Below are positions 1 to 5,606 of a stretch of DNA of 5,606 bases, piece by piece. A program made the position numbers and the translations under genes. The notes under the pieces were generated by a model, which made no database searches, was not told the origin of the DNA, and was given only the letters and a program-made list of their open reading frames with translations. How positions within the stretch are numbered: position 1 is the stretch's first letter; each line of letters starts with the position of its first letter. The DNA comes from Planctomycetota bacterium (lineage in GTDB: Bacteria; Planctomycetota; GCA-002687715; DRQF01): the NCBI GenBank assembly GCA_024275615.1, contig JAJRYU010000179.1, positions 1-5,606 of the forward strand, read 5' to 3'.

Positions 1-293
1 TGCCTCCCGCGCTGCAAACCGAGCCAGGGTCTTGGGATCTTCACAGTCTGTTGAGAGCTACCGAGTGTATCTCGAGTTTGAGGCGGCCGCCCTATGGGGC
101 ATGAACAAAAGGGCGCAGGGGCGCTCCCTTTTGGAACAATCCGGCGCGACAAGTTTTCGATTCTTGCGCGCTACTCAAAAAAGTGACTTTCCTGGACTAT
201 TCGAGCGAGGCAAATAACTCGCAGTGGCAGGGAGGCGGCTTCCTCGTGCCGGATTGTCCCGACATGACACCGCATTCCACGCGAGACTGCGGC
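1..293. other. Left-edge intergenic region, no convincing gene
   Basis: This stretch lies downstream of the beta-propeller gene. A plus-strand reading frame is open from the left edge to a stop near 217, and it could in principle be the tail of a convergent gene. Its translation is rich in R, S and G without domain-like pattern, and it runs straight through the terminator-like hairpin at 107-132, so I do not call it. A 10-base inverted repeat (acaatccggc near 136-145, gccggattgt near 248-257) is the only other structure seen, and it may be chance. Confidence 0.5.
107..132 (-). terminator. Terminator-like hairpin with T tracts on both strands
   Basis: The sequence reads AAAAGGG, then 12 bases, then CCCTTTT. 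The outer seven pairs are perfect; after one C/T mismatch two more G-C pairs form, leaving a six-base loop. On either strand the stem ends in CCCTTTT, so it could act in both directions. It is about 160 bases past the stop of the beta-propeller gene at 294 and is the best candidate end for that transcript. The T tract is only four bases and is partly paired, so the prediction is moderate. Confidence 0.4.
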
Positions 294-1274
294 TCAACGT
301 TTGGGGCGCCAGGCTGGAAACCAATCGTCTTTCTTGTGATTCGTGAGTCGAGTGCGATTCTTGCCATCGGCGTCCATGAGGTAGATTTCCTTGTTGCCGT
401 CGACGAAGGAGTGAAAGGCCATTCTTTTTCCGTCTTTTGACCAAGCTGAATTGCCGTTCCGCAGGGAGTGATAGGGTGTCGTCTTGCTATTAGATCCACG
501 GGGGTCCCAACCTTGTTTATGATCACTCGCAAGAACAAAGGACAAAATCTTCACGCCAGAACCATCAGGTTTCATTGTGTATGTTCTGAACTTCCCGCCG
601 CGGTCCGAATGGAAGAGGATGCGTGACCCGTCGGAATTCCAAGACGGTGCATAGTCGGTGCTCTTGTCGTGGGTCAAACGGATAGTCTCTGACTTGGCGA
701 TATCGAAAATGTAGATCTCGTCGTTGCCATCCCTGTTGGAGTAGTACGCAATGCGATTGCCCTTTGGCGACCACGAAGGCAGCCTGTCGTGTGCCTTGTT
801 GTTGCTCAAGTTGCGGATGCCGGTACCGTCTTTTTTCGCCAGTTGAATCTCGAAGTTCGAGGACGCATCGTCCCACTTTTCGTACACGATCTGAGTCCCA
901 TCGGGAGACCAATGGGGGTGATACTCGTAGTTGAATCCCGCGCTACTTCCCCGCGTCAATTTGCGTTTGTTTGTTCCATCGGCGTTCATGATCCAGATAC
1001 GCCAGCCACCATCACGGTGCGAATTCCAGGCAATCTGCCGTCCATCCGGAGACCAAGACGCCGAAAAATTTGCCGATTTCGATGTCAACTTCTTCAGTCG
1101 CGAACCATCTTCGAAGATCGTGTATATGTTAGCCATGCCATCTCTTGATGATGTGAACAGCAACGTCCTCTTCCCAGGGACCGCGGCAGTCTTGTGTTTC
1201 TGTGCGGAAGCCGAGATGCATGAGATTGATGCGAGTGCGAACACCATGAGATACACTCCAACCAGATTCTTCAT
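294..1274 (-). CDS. Exported TolB-like six-bladed beta-propeller (PD40 repeat) protein
   Basis: This 326-residue protein should fold as a beta-propeller and act outside the cytoplasm, probably by binding a protein or polymer; no enzyme motif is visible. Residues 1-24 form a Sec signal peptide (basic start, hydrophobic core, ASA before Q25). Cys19 lacks a proper lipobox. The W-S-P-D-G hallmark of PD40/TolB repeats recurs at about 73-78, 121-126, 167-172 (WSPKG), 211-216 (WNSDG), 277-282 (WSKDG), and as a cut form AWRPKR at the very C-terminus. Six matching strand sets start near 37, 81, 129, 175, 219 and 285. The final W motif would therefore close the ring with the N-terminal strands, giving six complete blades. 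Residues 246-274 are a longer linker than elsewhere. It is not TolB itself: it lacks the TolB N-terminal domain, and no tol or pal genes are nearby. The ATG at 1274 is supported by AGAGG six bases upstream and by the signal peptide that follows. Confidence 0.9.
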   Translation of the reverse strand: MKNLVGVYLMVFALASISCISASAQKHKTAAVPGKRTLLFTSSRDGMANIYTIFEDGSRLKKLTSKSANFSASWSPDGRQIAWNSHRDGGWRIWIMNADGTNKRKLTRGSSAGFNYEYHPHWSPDGTQIVYEKWDDASSNFEIQLAKKDGTGIRNLSNNKAHDRLPSWSPKGNRIAYYSNRDGNDEIYIFDIAKSETIRLTHDKSTDYAPSWNSDGSRILFHSDRGGKFRTYTMKPDGSGVKILSFVLASDHKQGWDPRGSNSKTTPYHSLRNGNSAWSKDGKRMAFHSFVDGNKEIYLMDADGKNRTRLTNHKKDDWFPAWRPKR

Positions 1275-1322
1275 TCTTTGCCTCTATTCTTGAAATGTCC
1301 ACGATGTGTGCTGCCTGATGAC

Positions 1323-1352
1323 ATTGTAAGCGGTCTTCTCGTTCGTCGTCAA
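1323..1352 (-). promoter_or_regulatory. Sigma-70-like promoter for the beta-propeller gene
   Basis: On the minus strand TTGACG (1352-1347) is followed after 18 bases by TACAAT (1328-1323). Each hexamer matches the housekeeping consensus at five of six positions. The start of transcription would fall near 1316, giving a leader of about 40 bases before the ATG at 1274 with its AGAGG site at 1285-1281. It sits in the 217-base gap after the methyltransferase, which fits independent transcription of the propeller gene. It was identified by eye only, and the spacer is one base longer than the optimum. Confidence 0.5.
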
Positions 1353-1491
1353 TTACGAACCTCGGTCATTCAATCCCATTTTCTTCACGTCCATCCTGCT
1401 GTCATCGAGGAACTTGCCGCTTGTTTGGCATCTTGTGGTGGACGCCGGGTTCTGCAACGCCGGAAGTACCGACGATCTTGCCTCTTGCGCT

Positions 1492-2283
1492 TCAAAGGAG
1501 AACCTCACAATTTGCGATCAAGGGATCGAAGCGAATCAAATTCACAATGGCGGAATCGCCAAACAGGTCGGCGAGAAAACTCCGAAGTTCGTCCATCCGA
1601 AAGAGATGACCTTGGTAGCTAGATTCCTCGACCAAATCGTGTTCTTGGGCCGCATCTTGTTCCTTGACGACGACGTCGTGACAATTTTTGGAGCGCTCAT
1701 ACGCTTCGGGATCGAGCGATTCGACTGGGATGATGTCACTCAGGTCTTTGGGATCAGTCAATACCTGGAATCGAAGGACGGTAGGTCGCTTTGCAACTTG
1801 GCGAATCGACACCAAGTAGGAGGCAATAACATTGAAGGGACAGTGAATGAAAACAGCTGCGGCGAAAACAAGGCCGTAATGTCGATCACAGATTGACTCG
1901 GGAAGATCAGAGCCGTTGTTTTCAACAAATCTGATCGTTCTCGTTTCACCCAATCGATTTTTGCACTCATCGACGAAGTTTCGACAGATGTCAATTCCAG
2001 TGTATGTTTTTACTCTTGACGCGATGAAGGGGACCAAACGGCCATTGCCACAACCGATCTCCAAGACGTTCATGTCAGTACATTGAGCCTCATTTAGGCC
2101 CAAGAGGACAAATGAAGCATCGATACGTGCTTGCTCTGTCCACTTTTTTGAGTCCTGCCATCCCGGGTGTGAGGCAATGTAGAAACGAGCGCGCGCTGAA
2201 CTAGATCGCTGAGTCCATTCCGACTTGAGAACTGAACAGGTGTCCTTGAGCTTTGACGCTGCTTCCGTCTCGTTGTCTTGCAT
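1492..2283 (-). CDS. Class I SAM-dependent methyltransferase, substrate unknown
   Basis: This 263-residue protein is probably cytoplasmic and transfers a methyl group from S-adenosylmethionine. The glycine-rich motif I is VLEIGCGNGRL at residues 73-83. The acidic residue ending strand 2 is in TGID (D98), which would bind the ribose of SAM. An acidic SDLP segment lies near 125-128, and a strand-4 region LVFAAAVFIH at 138-147 is followed by a helix and RFQV near 171-174. This is the pattern of stand-alone small-molecule or sugar methyltransferases; nothing in the sequence names the acceptor. The N-terminal segment before motif I (YIASHPGW, then KKW and an acidic/helical stretch) resembles the lead-in seen in that group. 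I chose the ATG at 2283. The frame stays open to a TTG at 2430, but the 49 extra residues look like translated noncoding DNA. No clear Shine-Dalgarno precedes 2283, so the start is the weakest part of the call. The gene stands alone, 217 and 275 bases from its neighbours. Confidence 0.85.
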   Translation of the reverse strand: MQDNETEAASKLKDTCSVLKSEWTQRSSSARARFYIASHPGWQDSKKWTEQARIDASFVLLGLNEAQCTDMNVLEIGCGNGRLVPFIASRVKTYTGIDICRNFVDECKNRLGETRTIRFVENNGSDLPESICDRHYGLVFAAAVFIHCPFNVIASYLVSIRQVAKRPTVLRFQVLTDPKDLSDIIPVESLDPEAYERSKNCHDVVVKEQDAAQEHDLVEESSYQGHLFRMDELRSFLADLFGDSAIVNLIRFDPLIANCEVLL

Positions 2284-2558
2284 GAATTGGGAACCGCCGA
2301 AAAATTGAGGAATGGAGCCGATGAGGAGGGTACTATGAGGTTGCTGCCCAAGTGAAGAAGAAACTGGCGTTCCCCAGCGAATTTGGGCAATTCGCGATTT
2401 TTGATGTGCGCAAGTGGGTGGTTTCTCCAAGGATGCTCCTTCGAAATGGTCCCGTCATTTTGCGGATGGAATTTGAACTCCAAAGCATCTGTCAAAAAGT
2501 GCAGGCGATGGCGTTGCATCGTTTTGGTTTGGAGTTGTGGTTGCGTTTGTACTAGGGT
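2284..2558. other. 275-base gap upstream of the methyltransferase gene
   Basis: No convincing gene is seen. On the minus strand a perfect -35-like TTGACA occurs at 2495-2490, but the base run 17 positions on (ATTCCA) is a poor -10, so no promoter is called. Just past the stop of the small membrane gene, CGATG and CATCG can pair around a six-base loop (about 2507-2522), followed seven bases later by five T residues; this five-pair stem is too weak to call a terminator. The methyltransferase promoter must lie somewhere in this gap unless the gene is read through from upstream. Confidence 0.4.
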
Positions 2559-2819
2559 TTAGTGGTTTCTGCCGCGCTTCTTCGGTTTCGTTTGCATGAC
2601 GAAGAGAAATGTTGCAATCCAGGCAACTAGAGCAATGAGGATGCCGGGGAACAAGTGCATGAGGGCGGACAAGCCATCGGCACCGTTCGGATTAGAACTC
2701 GTGGAGGGGATAGGCCAGATCATGAAATAGACAACACATGCGATGGCAGCGAGCATAGTTGCATAGACGATAGCAATCAAACTCCTCCCGAAGCTCTTCG
2801 GGAGCTGTAGTTTGTTCAT
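2559..2819 (-). CDS. Small two-helix membrane protein, unknown function
   Basis: This 86-residue protein is not recognised as a member of any family. Residues 13-35 and 53-75 are hydrophobic and long enough to cross the membrane. The loop between them (36-52) is rich in P, S and N. Basic residues sit before the first helix (K3, K8, R12) and after the second (K78, K80, K81, R82, R84). By the positive-inside rule both ends face the cytoplasm and the short loop faces out. The ATG at 2819 is firmly set by AGGAGG with a seven-base spacer, the best ribosome site in the window; the frame is open 18 codons further to 2873, but that extension contains the Shine-Dalgarno site. The gene is 152 bases after the esterase and 275 before the methyltransferase, so neither neighbour suggests a job. 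Short length leaves some doubt, but the start site and membrane pattern make it very likely real. Confidence 0.8.
   Translation of the reverse strand: MNKLQLPKSFGRSLIAIVYATMLAAIACVVYFMIWPIPSTSSNPNGADGLSALMHLFPGILIALVAWIATFLFVMQTKPKKRGRNH
2785..2804 (-). repeat. Perfect 9-base palindrome inside the start of the small membrane gene
   Basis: CTCCCGAAG and CTTCGGGAG flank two bases. In the mRNA the hairpin would have an eight-pair stem and a four-base loop, occupying nucleotides 16 to 35 of the reading frame (codons for K8 to I15). It could slow translation initiation or serve as a protein-binding site. It may also be a chance outcome of the codons used for S-F-G-R. Confidence 0.5.
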
Positions 2820-2826
2820 GGCGGTT

Positions 2827-2832
2827 CCTCCT
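2827..2832 (-). promoter_or_regulatory. Strong Shine-Dalgarno site deciding the start of the small membrane gene
   Basis: AGGAGG on the minus strand lies seven bases before the ATG at 2819. It matches the anti-Shine-Dalgarno core fully and rules out the longer reading from 2873. Confidence 0.85.
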
Positions 2833-2871
2833 GAGATTCTCGGTGCCTCCCAAGTGCGCGAGATCCTCAGC

Positions 2872-2899
2872 ATGGTAGCGGTTCAACGATCATCATCAA
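2872..2899 (-). promoter_or_regulatory. Possible sigma-70-like promoter for the small membrane gene
   Basis: On the minus strand TTGATG (2899-2894) and TACCAT (2877-2872) are separated by 16 bases. Each hexamer matches the consensus at four of six positions. Transcription would begin near 2865, about 45 bases before the ATG. The position is sensible in the 152-base gap after the esterase, but matches of this quality are common by chance. Confidence 0.25.
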
Positions 2900-2971
2900 G
2901 CATGAACAATGCCGAAATGCGGGTGGCCAACCCAATGAGACGTGCGGCTTGCCGCCCACGATTGGCGACGA

Positions 2972-3910
2972 TCACTTGCCCTGCTTCGCTTTTGGTTTCC
3001 CCTTGATCTTCTTGCGCGCCTTCCATTTCCGTGGATGCGATTTGAAGAACTTCCAAATGAGCTCAGTGGCTGCTATGCTCCGGGAGCCAAGTTTTGGCCA
3101 TCTGTGTCCCCAGCCTTCCAAACTGTAGAGAACAACTTGCGTGTTGTCTTTGCCCTTGGCCCATGTGTCTATATGGACCCGTCCTTTCTTGATGTCCTTC
3201 CGTTCGGACTTGGTTGAGCCGTTGGCATGCGCGAAAAAAGCCGCGCTTTCCACCGCTCCTCGACTTCCTGAGAACTTCGCCTTACTCTTCAAGTCACTTT
3301 CGTAGCCGACTACATTGTCTGCCATGCCATGGAAGGAAATGACAGACAACGGGACGCTGGGAACTTTGGCGCCGCCATAGAGACCGGCGACTGGGCCGAT
3401 TGCTGCCACTTTCTCCGGATGGACAGCCCCAAATGAAAAACTCATGTAACCGCCACTACTGTGTCCGGTCATGAAAGTACGATTTTTATCGATGGGAAAT
3501 TCCGCGGTGAGCTTGTCAATCAGTGCGGCGAGAAACTTTGTGTCCGCAGTTGGTTGCCCACCCCAAGACTTCCAACGCGTGGGGCTCCCAAGGGCATCGG
3601 GAAATACCGCTACAAACTTCTCCTTATCAGCGAGGTTCTTCCAATTGTCGTAGTAGAAGCTCGCTGCTCCTTTGCCCGTGCCACCAGACCCATGAAGCAT
3701 GAATACCATGGGCATGAGTTTCTTTTGTTTCTTGCGGTACGTTCTGGGTAGGTGAAGCACGTACGTGCGTTGCTTGCCGCCAGATTCGAAAGTCCGAATG
3801 CTGGTGCCCGGTTTTTGCCCCGATGCGACCACGCCTTGTGTCGCGAGAATAAGTGCGATCACGAGTGCCATCAGTTGGAAACGGTAACTAGCGGCAAATA
3901 TCCTGGGCAT
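2972..3910 (-). CDS. Secreted alpha/beta-hydrolase, PHB depolymerase / feruloyl esterase (LpqC-like) type
   Basis: This 312-residue enzyme should hydrolyse ester bonds outside the cytoplasm; the family (LpqC / esterase PHB) includes polyhydroxybutyrate depolymerases, feruloyl esterases and acetyl xylan esterases. Residues 1-30 form a Sec signal peptide, with cleavage plausibly after VVAS. An oxyanion-hole motif HGSGG is at 73-77 and FPDA at 103-106. The nucleophile elbow GHSSG is at 149-153, with S151 as catalytic serine. D198 in HGMAD and H269 in GWGHRWP complete the triad. The substrate cannot be chosen from sequence: the fold is a single catalytic domain without a linker, binding domain or lipase box of the extracellular PHB depolymerases. 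The last 20 residues are strongly basic, which is unusual. The ATG at 3910 has GGAG six bases upstream and directly begins the signal peptide; the frame is open to a TTG at 4009, but that would bury the signal peptide and overlap the preceding gene. It lies 74 bases after the M29-like gene and may be co-transcribed with it. Confidence 0.88.
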   Translation of the reverse strand: MPRIFAASYRFQLMALVIALILATQGVVASGQKPGTSIRTFESGGKQRTYVLHLPRTYRKKQKKLMPMVFMLHGSGGTGKGAASFYYDNWKNLADKEKFVAVFPDALGSPTRWKSWGGQPTADTKFLAALIDKLTAEFPIDKNRTFMTGHSSGGYMSFSFGAVHPEKVAAIGPVAGLYGGAKVPSVPLSVISFHGMADNVVGYESDLKSKAKFSGSRGAVESAAFFAHANGSTKSERKDIKKGRVHIDTWAKGKDNTQVVLYSLEGWGHRWPKLGSRSIAATELIWKFFKSHPRKWKARKKIKGKPKAKQGK

Positions 3911-3916
3911 TGTTTT

Positions 3917-3920
3917 CTCC
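3917..3920 (-). promoter_or_regulatory. Shine-Dalgarno site deciding the esterase start
   Basis: GGAG on the minus strand with a six-base spacer (AAAACA) before the ATG at 3910. It supports the start that exposes the signal peptide, over the upstream TTG at 4009. Confidence 0.6.
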
Positions 3921-3984
3921 GGTTGGAATTGCAAGTACGTGGATTCAACACAACTTGGAGGTGAAAGTTGCAGAGTTTCCAGAA

Positions 3985-5058
3985 TCAAGGCTGACTTGGT
4001 TCGATCCAAGCGCCATCTTGAAAAACGACTGTATCGTCGAAGAGAACGCGCTTCGTGGCGACAAAGACGTCAACATGATGTCTTGTCGTCTTCTTCTTGA
4101 AGTCGGGTTTCTTGTAGATCGTGTGTTTGCGGCCCAAAGACAAATGGACGCCGCACATGCGTTCAAACGAACCGATGTCGCAGACTGTCTTCGCCAAAGA
4201 GAAGGCCCGGTTGAGGCCTAATCCAAGTTCTCGCAGCCAAACTTCGCCCTCGTCAGCGCGGATGTCGGCAAGGACTTGGTCGAATTCAGGGTTGGAGTTG
4301 GCCACACCGACAACGCGTCCTTGTTCTACGGAAAGAGAGATAGGGCGTTTCGGCCGGTTTACCGTGAATGTCCTGTCGCCAAAAAGTGCAATGAGAATCT
4401 CCCCGTGAACTGCTCCCAAATCAGCGGACTCGGTAAACACCTCGCCAATCGGGTATTGGCCGCCAATATTCTTCATTTCACCATAGTCACCAATGTTAAG
4501 TTTGGCGGATTCAAAACCAGCCGGGAACACGAGCTCGCCGTCGCCGCTCTCAACAACGCCGGTTTCTGCCCTGTCGATGCGCTGCTTCAATGCGTGGCCT
4601 ACCGTGCGAAAGTAGTGACGGTCATAAGCCAATGAGTCGATGTAAAGCACGGCTTCTGCGCCGGACATGCGGGCCAGGTGGGGGTGTTCGATGACCTTCA
4701 AGGAACGATTGAATAGTTCGATACGAATGCGGAATGCGTCGAGCCGAAAACTTGTTGACTGGATTAACACGACCAAATCACCCGGTGACAAGCGTTCGAA
4801 TTCTTGACGAATGCTCTCTCGATCTGACTTCTCAAAATCGATGAACTTGGCTCCCGAGAGACACGAGCGGTATGCAGACGTAAGGGCTCTTGCCAATTCG
4901 CTCTCAGAGTCGGCAACAACCAGGGCCGTTCGTGTTGGATCGTGCTCGAAGGCGAATCTCAAGACCCCTGCGATGTTCTCTGCTGCGGTCTTAATGGTGA
5001 ATTCTGATATCGTATTTTGCATGGTGCTTGCGCTTTGTAAGCAAGGTTTAGGGGTCAT
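3985..5058 (-). CDS. M29-like metallo-aminopeptidase (aminopeptidase T / AmpS type), divergent
   Basis: This 357-residue protein resembles M29 aminopeptidases, cytoplasmic dimeric enzymes that remove N-terminal residues from peptides using two metal ions. The C-terminal half carries the family signposts in order: GEVFTE at 205-210 (E206), RELGLGLN at 276-283 (E277), FERMCGVHLSLG at 298-309 (E299, H305) and HHVD at 327-330 (H328, D330). From family knowledge two glutamates, two histidines, a tyrosine and an aspartate make the active site. E206, E277, H305, H328 and D330 fit; Y315 is a candidate for the tyrosine but its spacing after H305 differs from what I recall. The N-terminal half (about 40-160) alternates strands and helices as in the family, with no signal peptide. 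At 357 residues it is somewhat shorter than the usual 370-410. The ATG at 5058 has GAGGA only three bases upstream; an ATG at 5022 (M13) would also fit but lacks a Shine-Dalgarno site. It could also be a relative with altered activity, since GEVFTE replaces the more usual GEVFT-P pattern. Confidence 0.75.
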   Translation of the reverse strand: MTPKPCLQSASTMQNTISEFTIKTAAENIAGVLRFAFEHDPTRTALVVADSESELARALTSAYRSCLSGAKFIDFEKSDRESIRQEFERLSPGDLVVLIQSTSFRLDAFRIRIELFNRSLKVIEHPHLARMSGAEAVLYIDSLAYDRHYFRTVGHALKQRIDRAETGVVESGDGELVFPAGFESAKLNIGDYGEMKNIGGQYPIGEVFTESADLGAVHGEILIALFGDRTFTVNRPKRPISLSVEQGRVVGVANSNPEFDQVLADIRADEGEVWLRELGLGLNRAFSLAKTVCDIGSFERMCGVHLSLGRKHTIYKKPDFKKKTTRHHVDVFVATKRVLFDDTVVFQDGAWIEPSQP

Positions 5059-5110
5059 GAATCCTCAAGAATCCTGTTCCCAATCGAGGATTTCCTATGG
5101 CGGATTTCCT
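5059..5110. repeat. Cluster of short direct repeats at the start of the peptidase gene
   Basis: On the plus strand gaatcct occurs at 5059-5065 and 5069-5075, ten bases apart. Then ggatttcct occurs at 5088-5096 and 5102-5110, fourteen bases apart. On the coding strand the first pair reads AGGATTC, and the copy next to the ATG supplies the likely ribosome site GAGGA (5066-5062). Close repeats on one face of the helix can be operator half-sites, but no known regulator motif is recognised. Confidence 0.45.
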
Positions 5111-5336
5111 TGAGTCTAACCCATGTCCTGGTGGCGCAACATACATGCCATGACTCCAAGGGCCGGAGACCAGTGGATCAGGGAGCCTAAATGCGGCCTT
5201 AACGTTCTTGGTTCCTGCGAAATGTTCTTGAGCGATTGGCAAATGAACACAATCTCATGAATAATGCGGGCGAGGCCAATACACGCCGATTCTCATGGCG
5301 GTATTCATGCGTGCTTCTGTCTCCCAGGGGTGCAGA
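5111..5336. other. Intergenic region between the right-edge gene and the peptidase gene
   Basis: No convincing gene or promoter was found. Minus-strand matches to -10 and -35 hexamers here have wrong spacing. A perfect 8-base inverted repeat, catgaata (5256-5263) and tattcatg (5302-5309), has 38 bases between its arms. It contains no T tract and is too open to be a standard terminator. A reading frame of 64 codons (5048-5242, minus strand) overlaps the peptidase start and is low-complexity, so it is not called. Confidence 0.4.
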
Positions 5337-5606
5337 TCATCGAAGCACTGGTTTCAATCGATCGCCTTCAACCTTAAAAATTACCGTTCGATCGGCGCTC
5401 GTTGTGGTTGAGCCAAAAATGCCCGTTTTGGCTTTCGAGCGGATACCGAATTTCAAGATTGGAGTGTCCCGTGTTGCGACCGTCGATTGATCAGAAATTT
5501 CTCCGATTGGTGGAAGCCTGAGGACAATCGAGAAGCTCTCTTCGGTTGGCATCGGTGGACCACTCTGATCGATGGTGACAACTTGTACCGACCCTCCCGA
5601 TTTCAA
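5337..5606 (-). CDS. C-terminal fragment of an unrecognised protein, cut by the window edge
   Basis: The last 89 codons of a minus-strand gene are present; its start lies beyond 5606. A TTG codon sits exactly at the edge, but it more likely encodes an internal leucine than a start. The stop is TGA at 5339-5337. The fragment alternates short hydrophobic and polar stretches, such as VQVVTI, FSIVLRLP, ILKFGI and VIFKV, which suggests a beta-rich domain. It has no cysteine and ends in a basic run (DRLKPVLR). I do not recognise a family or a motif. It is 278 bases upstream of the peptidase gene, so it is probably in a separate transcript. Since the coding pattern reads through to the edge without stops, a real gene is likely, although 89 codons alone are modest evidence. 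Confidence 0.55.
   Translation of the reverse strand: MKSGGSVQVVTIDQSGPPMPTEESFSIVLRLPPIGEISDQSTVATRDTPILKFGIRSKAKTGIFGSTTTSADRTVIFKVEGDRLKPVLR

Noticed and set aside
71..90. XhoI (CTCGAG) and NotI (GCGGCCGC) sites close together, suggesting cloning-vector sequence
   Set aside because: No vector backbone or primer sequence is recognised around them; two sites within 20 bases can occur naturally.
32..217. Plus-strand frame open from the left edge
   Set aside because: Its translation shows no domain-like pattern and it crosses the terminator-like hairpin at 107-132. It could still be the tail of a gene beyond the window.
2284..2430. 49-residue N-terminal extension of the methyltransferase from a TTG start at 2430
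   Set aside because: The extension has no family-like pattern, is rich in S, P, Q and G, and the start is TTG; the ATG at 2283 begins at the usual distance before motif I.
2490..2495. Perfect TTGACA -35 hexamer upstream of the methyltransferase
   Set aside because: No acceptable -10 hexamer lies 16-18 bases downstream.
2944..2955. Palindrome GCGGC-TT-GCCGC after the esterase stop, considered as a terminator
   Set aside because: The loop is only two bases, the stem five pairs, and no T tract follows on the minus strand.
3911..4009. 33-residue extension of the esterase from a TTG at 4009
   Set aside because: It would place the signal peptide internally and overlap the peptidase gene; the ATG at 3910 has its own ribosome site.
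4276..4635. 119-codon plus-strand frame opposite the peptidase gene
   Set aside because: It is antisense to a gene with recognisable motifs and is the usual mirror of its codon pattern.
5048..5242. 64-codon minus-strand frame overlapping the peptidase start
   Set aside because: Composition is rich in G, P and R without structure, it overlaps a well-supported gene in another frame, and no ribosome site is seen.
1..5606. A coordinated novel system or defence island
   Set aside because: The genes have unrelated predicted roles, wide gaps and separate signals; no nuclease, toxin, reverse transcriptase, integrase or repeat array is present.

Overview
The window carries six protein-coding genes, all on the minus strand, so transcription runs from the right edge towards the left. 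In that order they are: the C-terminal end of an unrecognised protein cut by the right edge (5337-5606); an M29-like (aminopeptidase T type) metallopeptidase (3985-5058); an exported alpha/beta-hydrolase of the PHB depolymerase / feruloyl esterase (LpqC-like) type (2972-3910); an 86-residue protein with two membrane segments (2559-2819); a class I SAM-dependent methyltransferase (1492-2283); and an exported six-bladed beta-propeller with TolB-like PD40 repeats (294-1274). No tRNA, rRNA, CRISPR array, transposase or phage gene was recognised.

The organism is a bacterium. Base composition is moderate, two genes carry Sec-type signal peptides, and several genes have readable Shine-Dalgarno sites. 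Long gaps between same-strand genes, TolB-like propellers and secreted LpqC-like esterases are a frequent mix in Planctomycetota and other environmental bacteria such as Acidobacteriota. That placement is only an impression from gene content, because the window holds no phylogenetic marker.

The gaps between genes, in transcription order, are 278, 74, 152, 275 and 217 bases. Only the peptidase-esterase pair (74 bases) is close enough to make co-transcription likely. The propeller gene has its own good sigma-70-like promoter (1323-1352), and a hairpin with flanking T tracts (107-132) lies beyond its stop, so it looks like a single-gene transcription unit. The small membrane protein has an excellent ribosome binding site and a weaker promoter candidate.

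The genes do not form a recognisable pathway. Two products are exported (esterase, propeller), one is in the membrane, and two are probably cytoplasmic (peptidase, methyltransferase). I see no evidence for a new multi-gene system. The points most worth checking are the divergent metal site of the M29-like peptidase, the lysine-rich tail of the secreted esterase, the extra loop in the propeller, the palindrome at the start of the small membrane gene, and the short direct repeats around the peptidase start.
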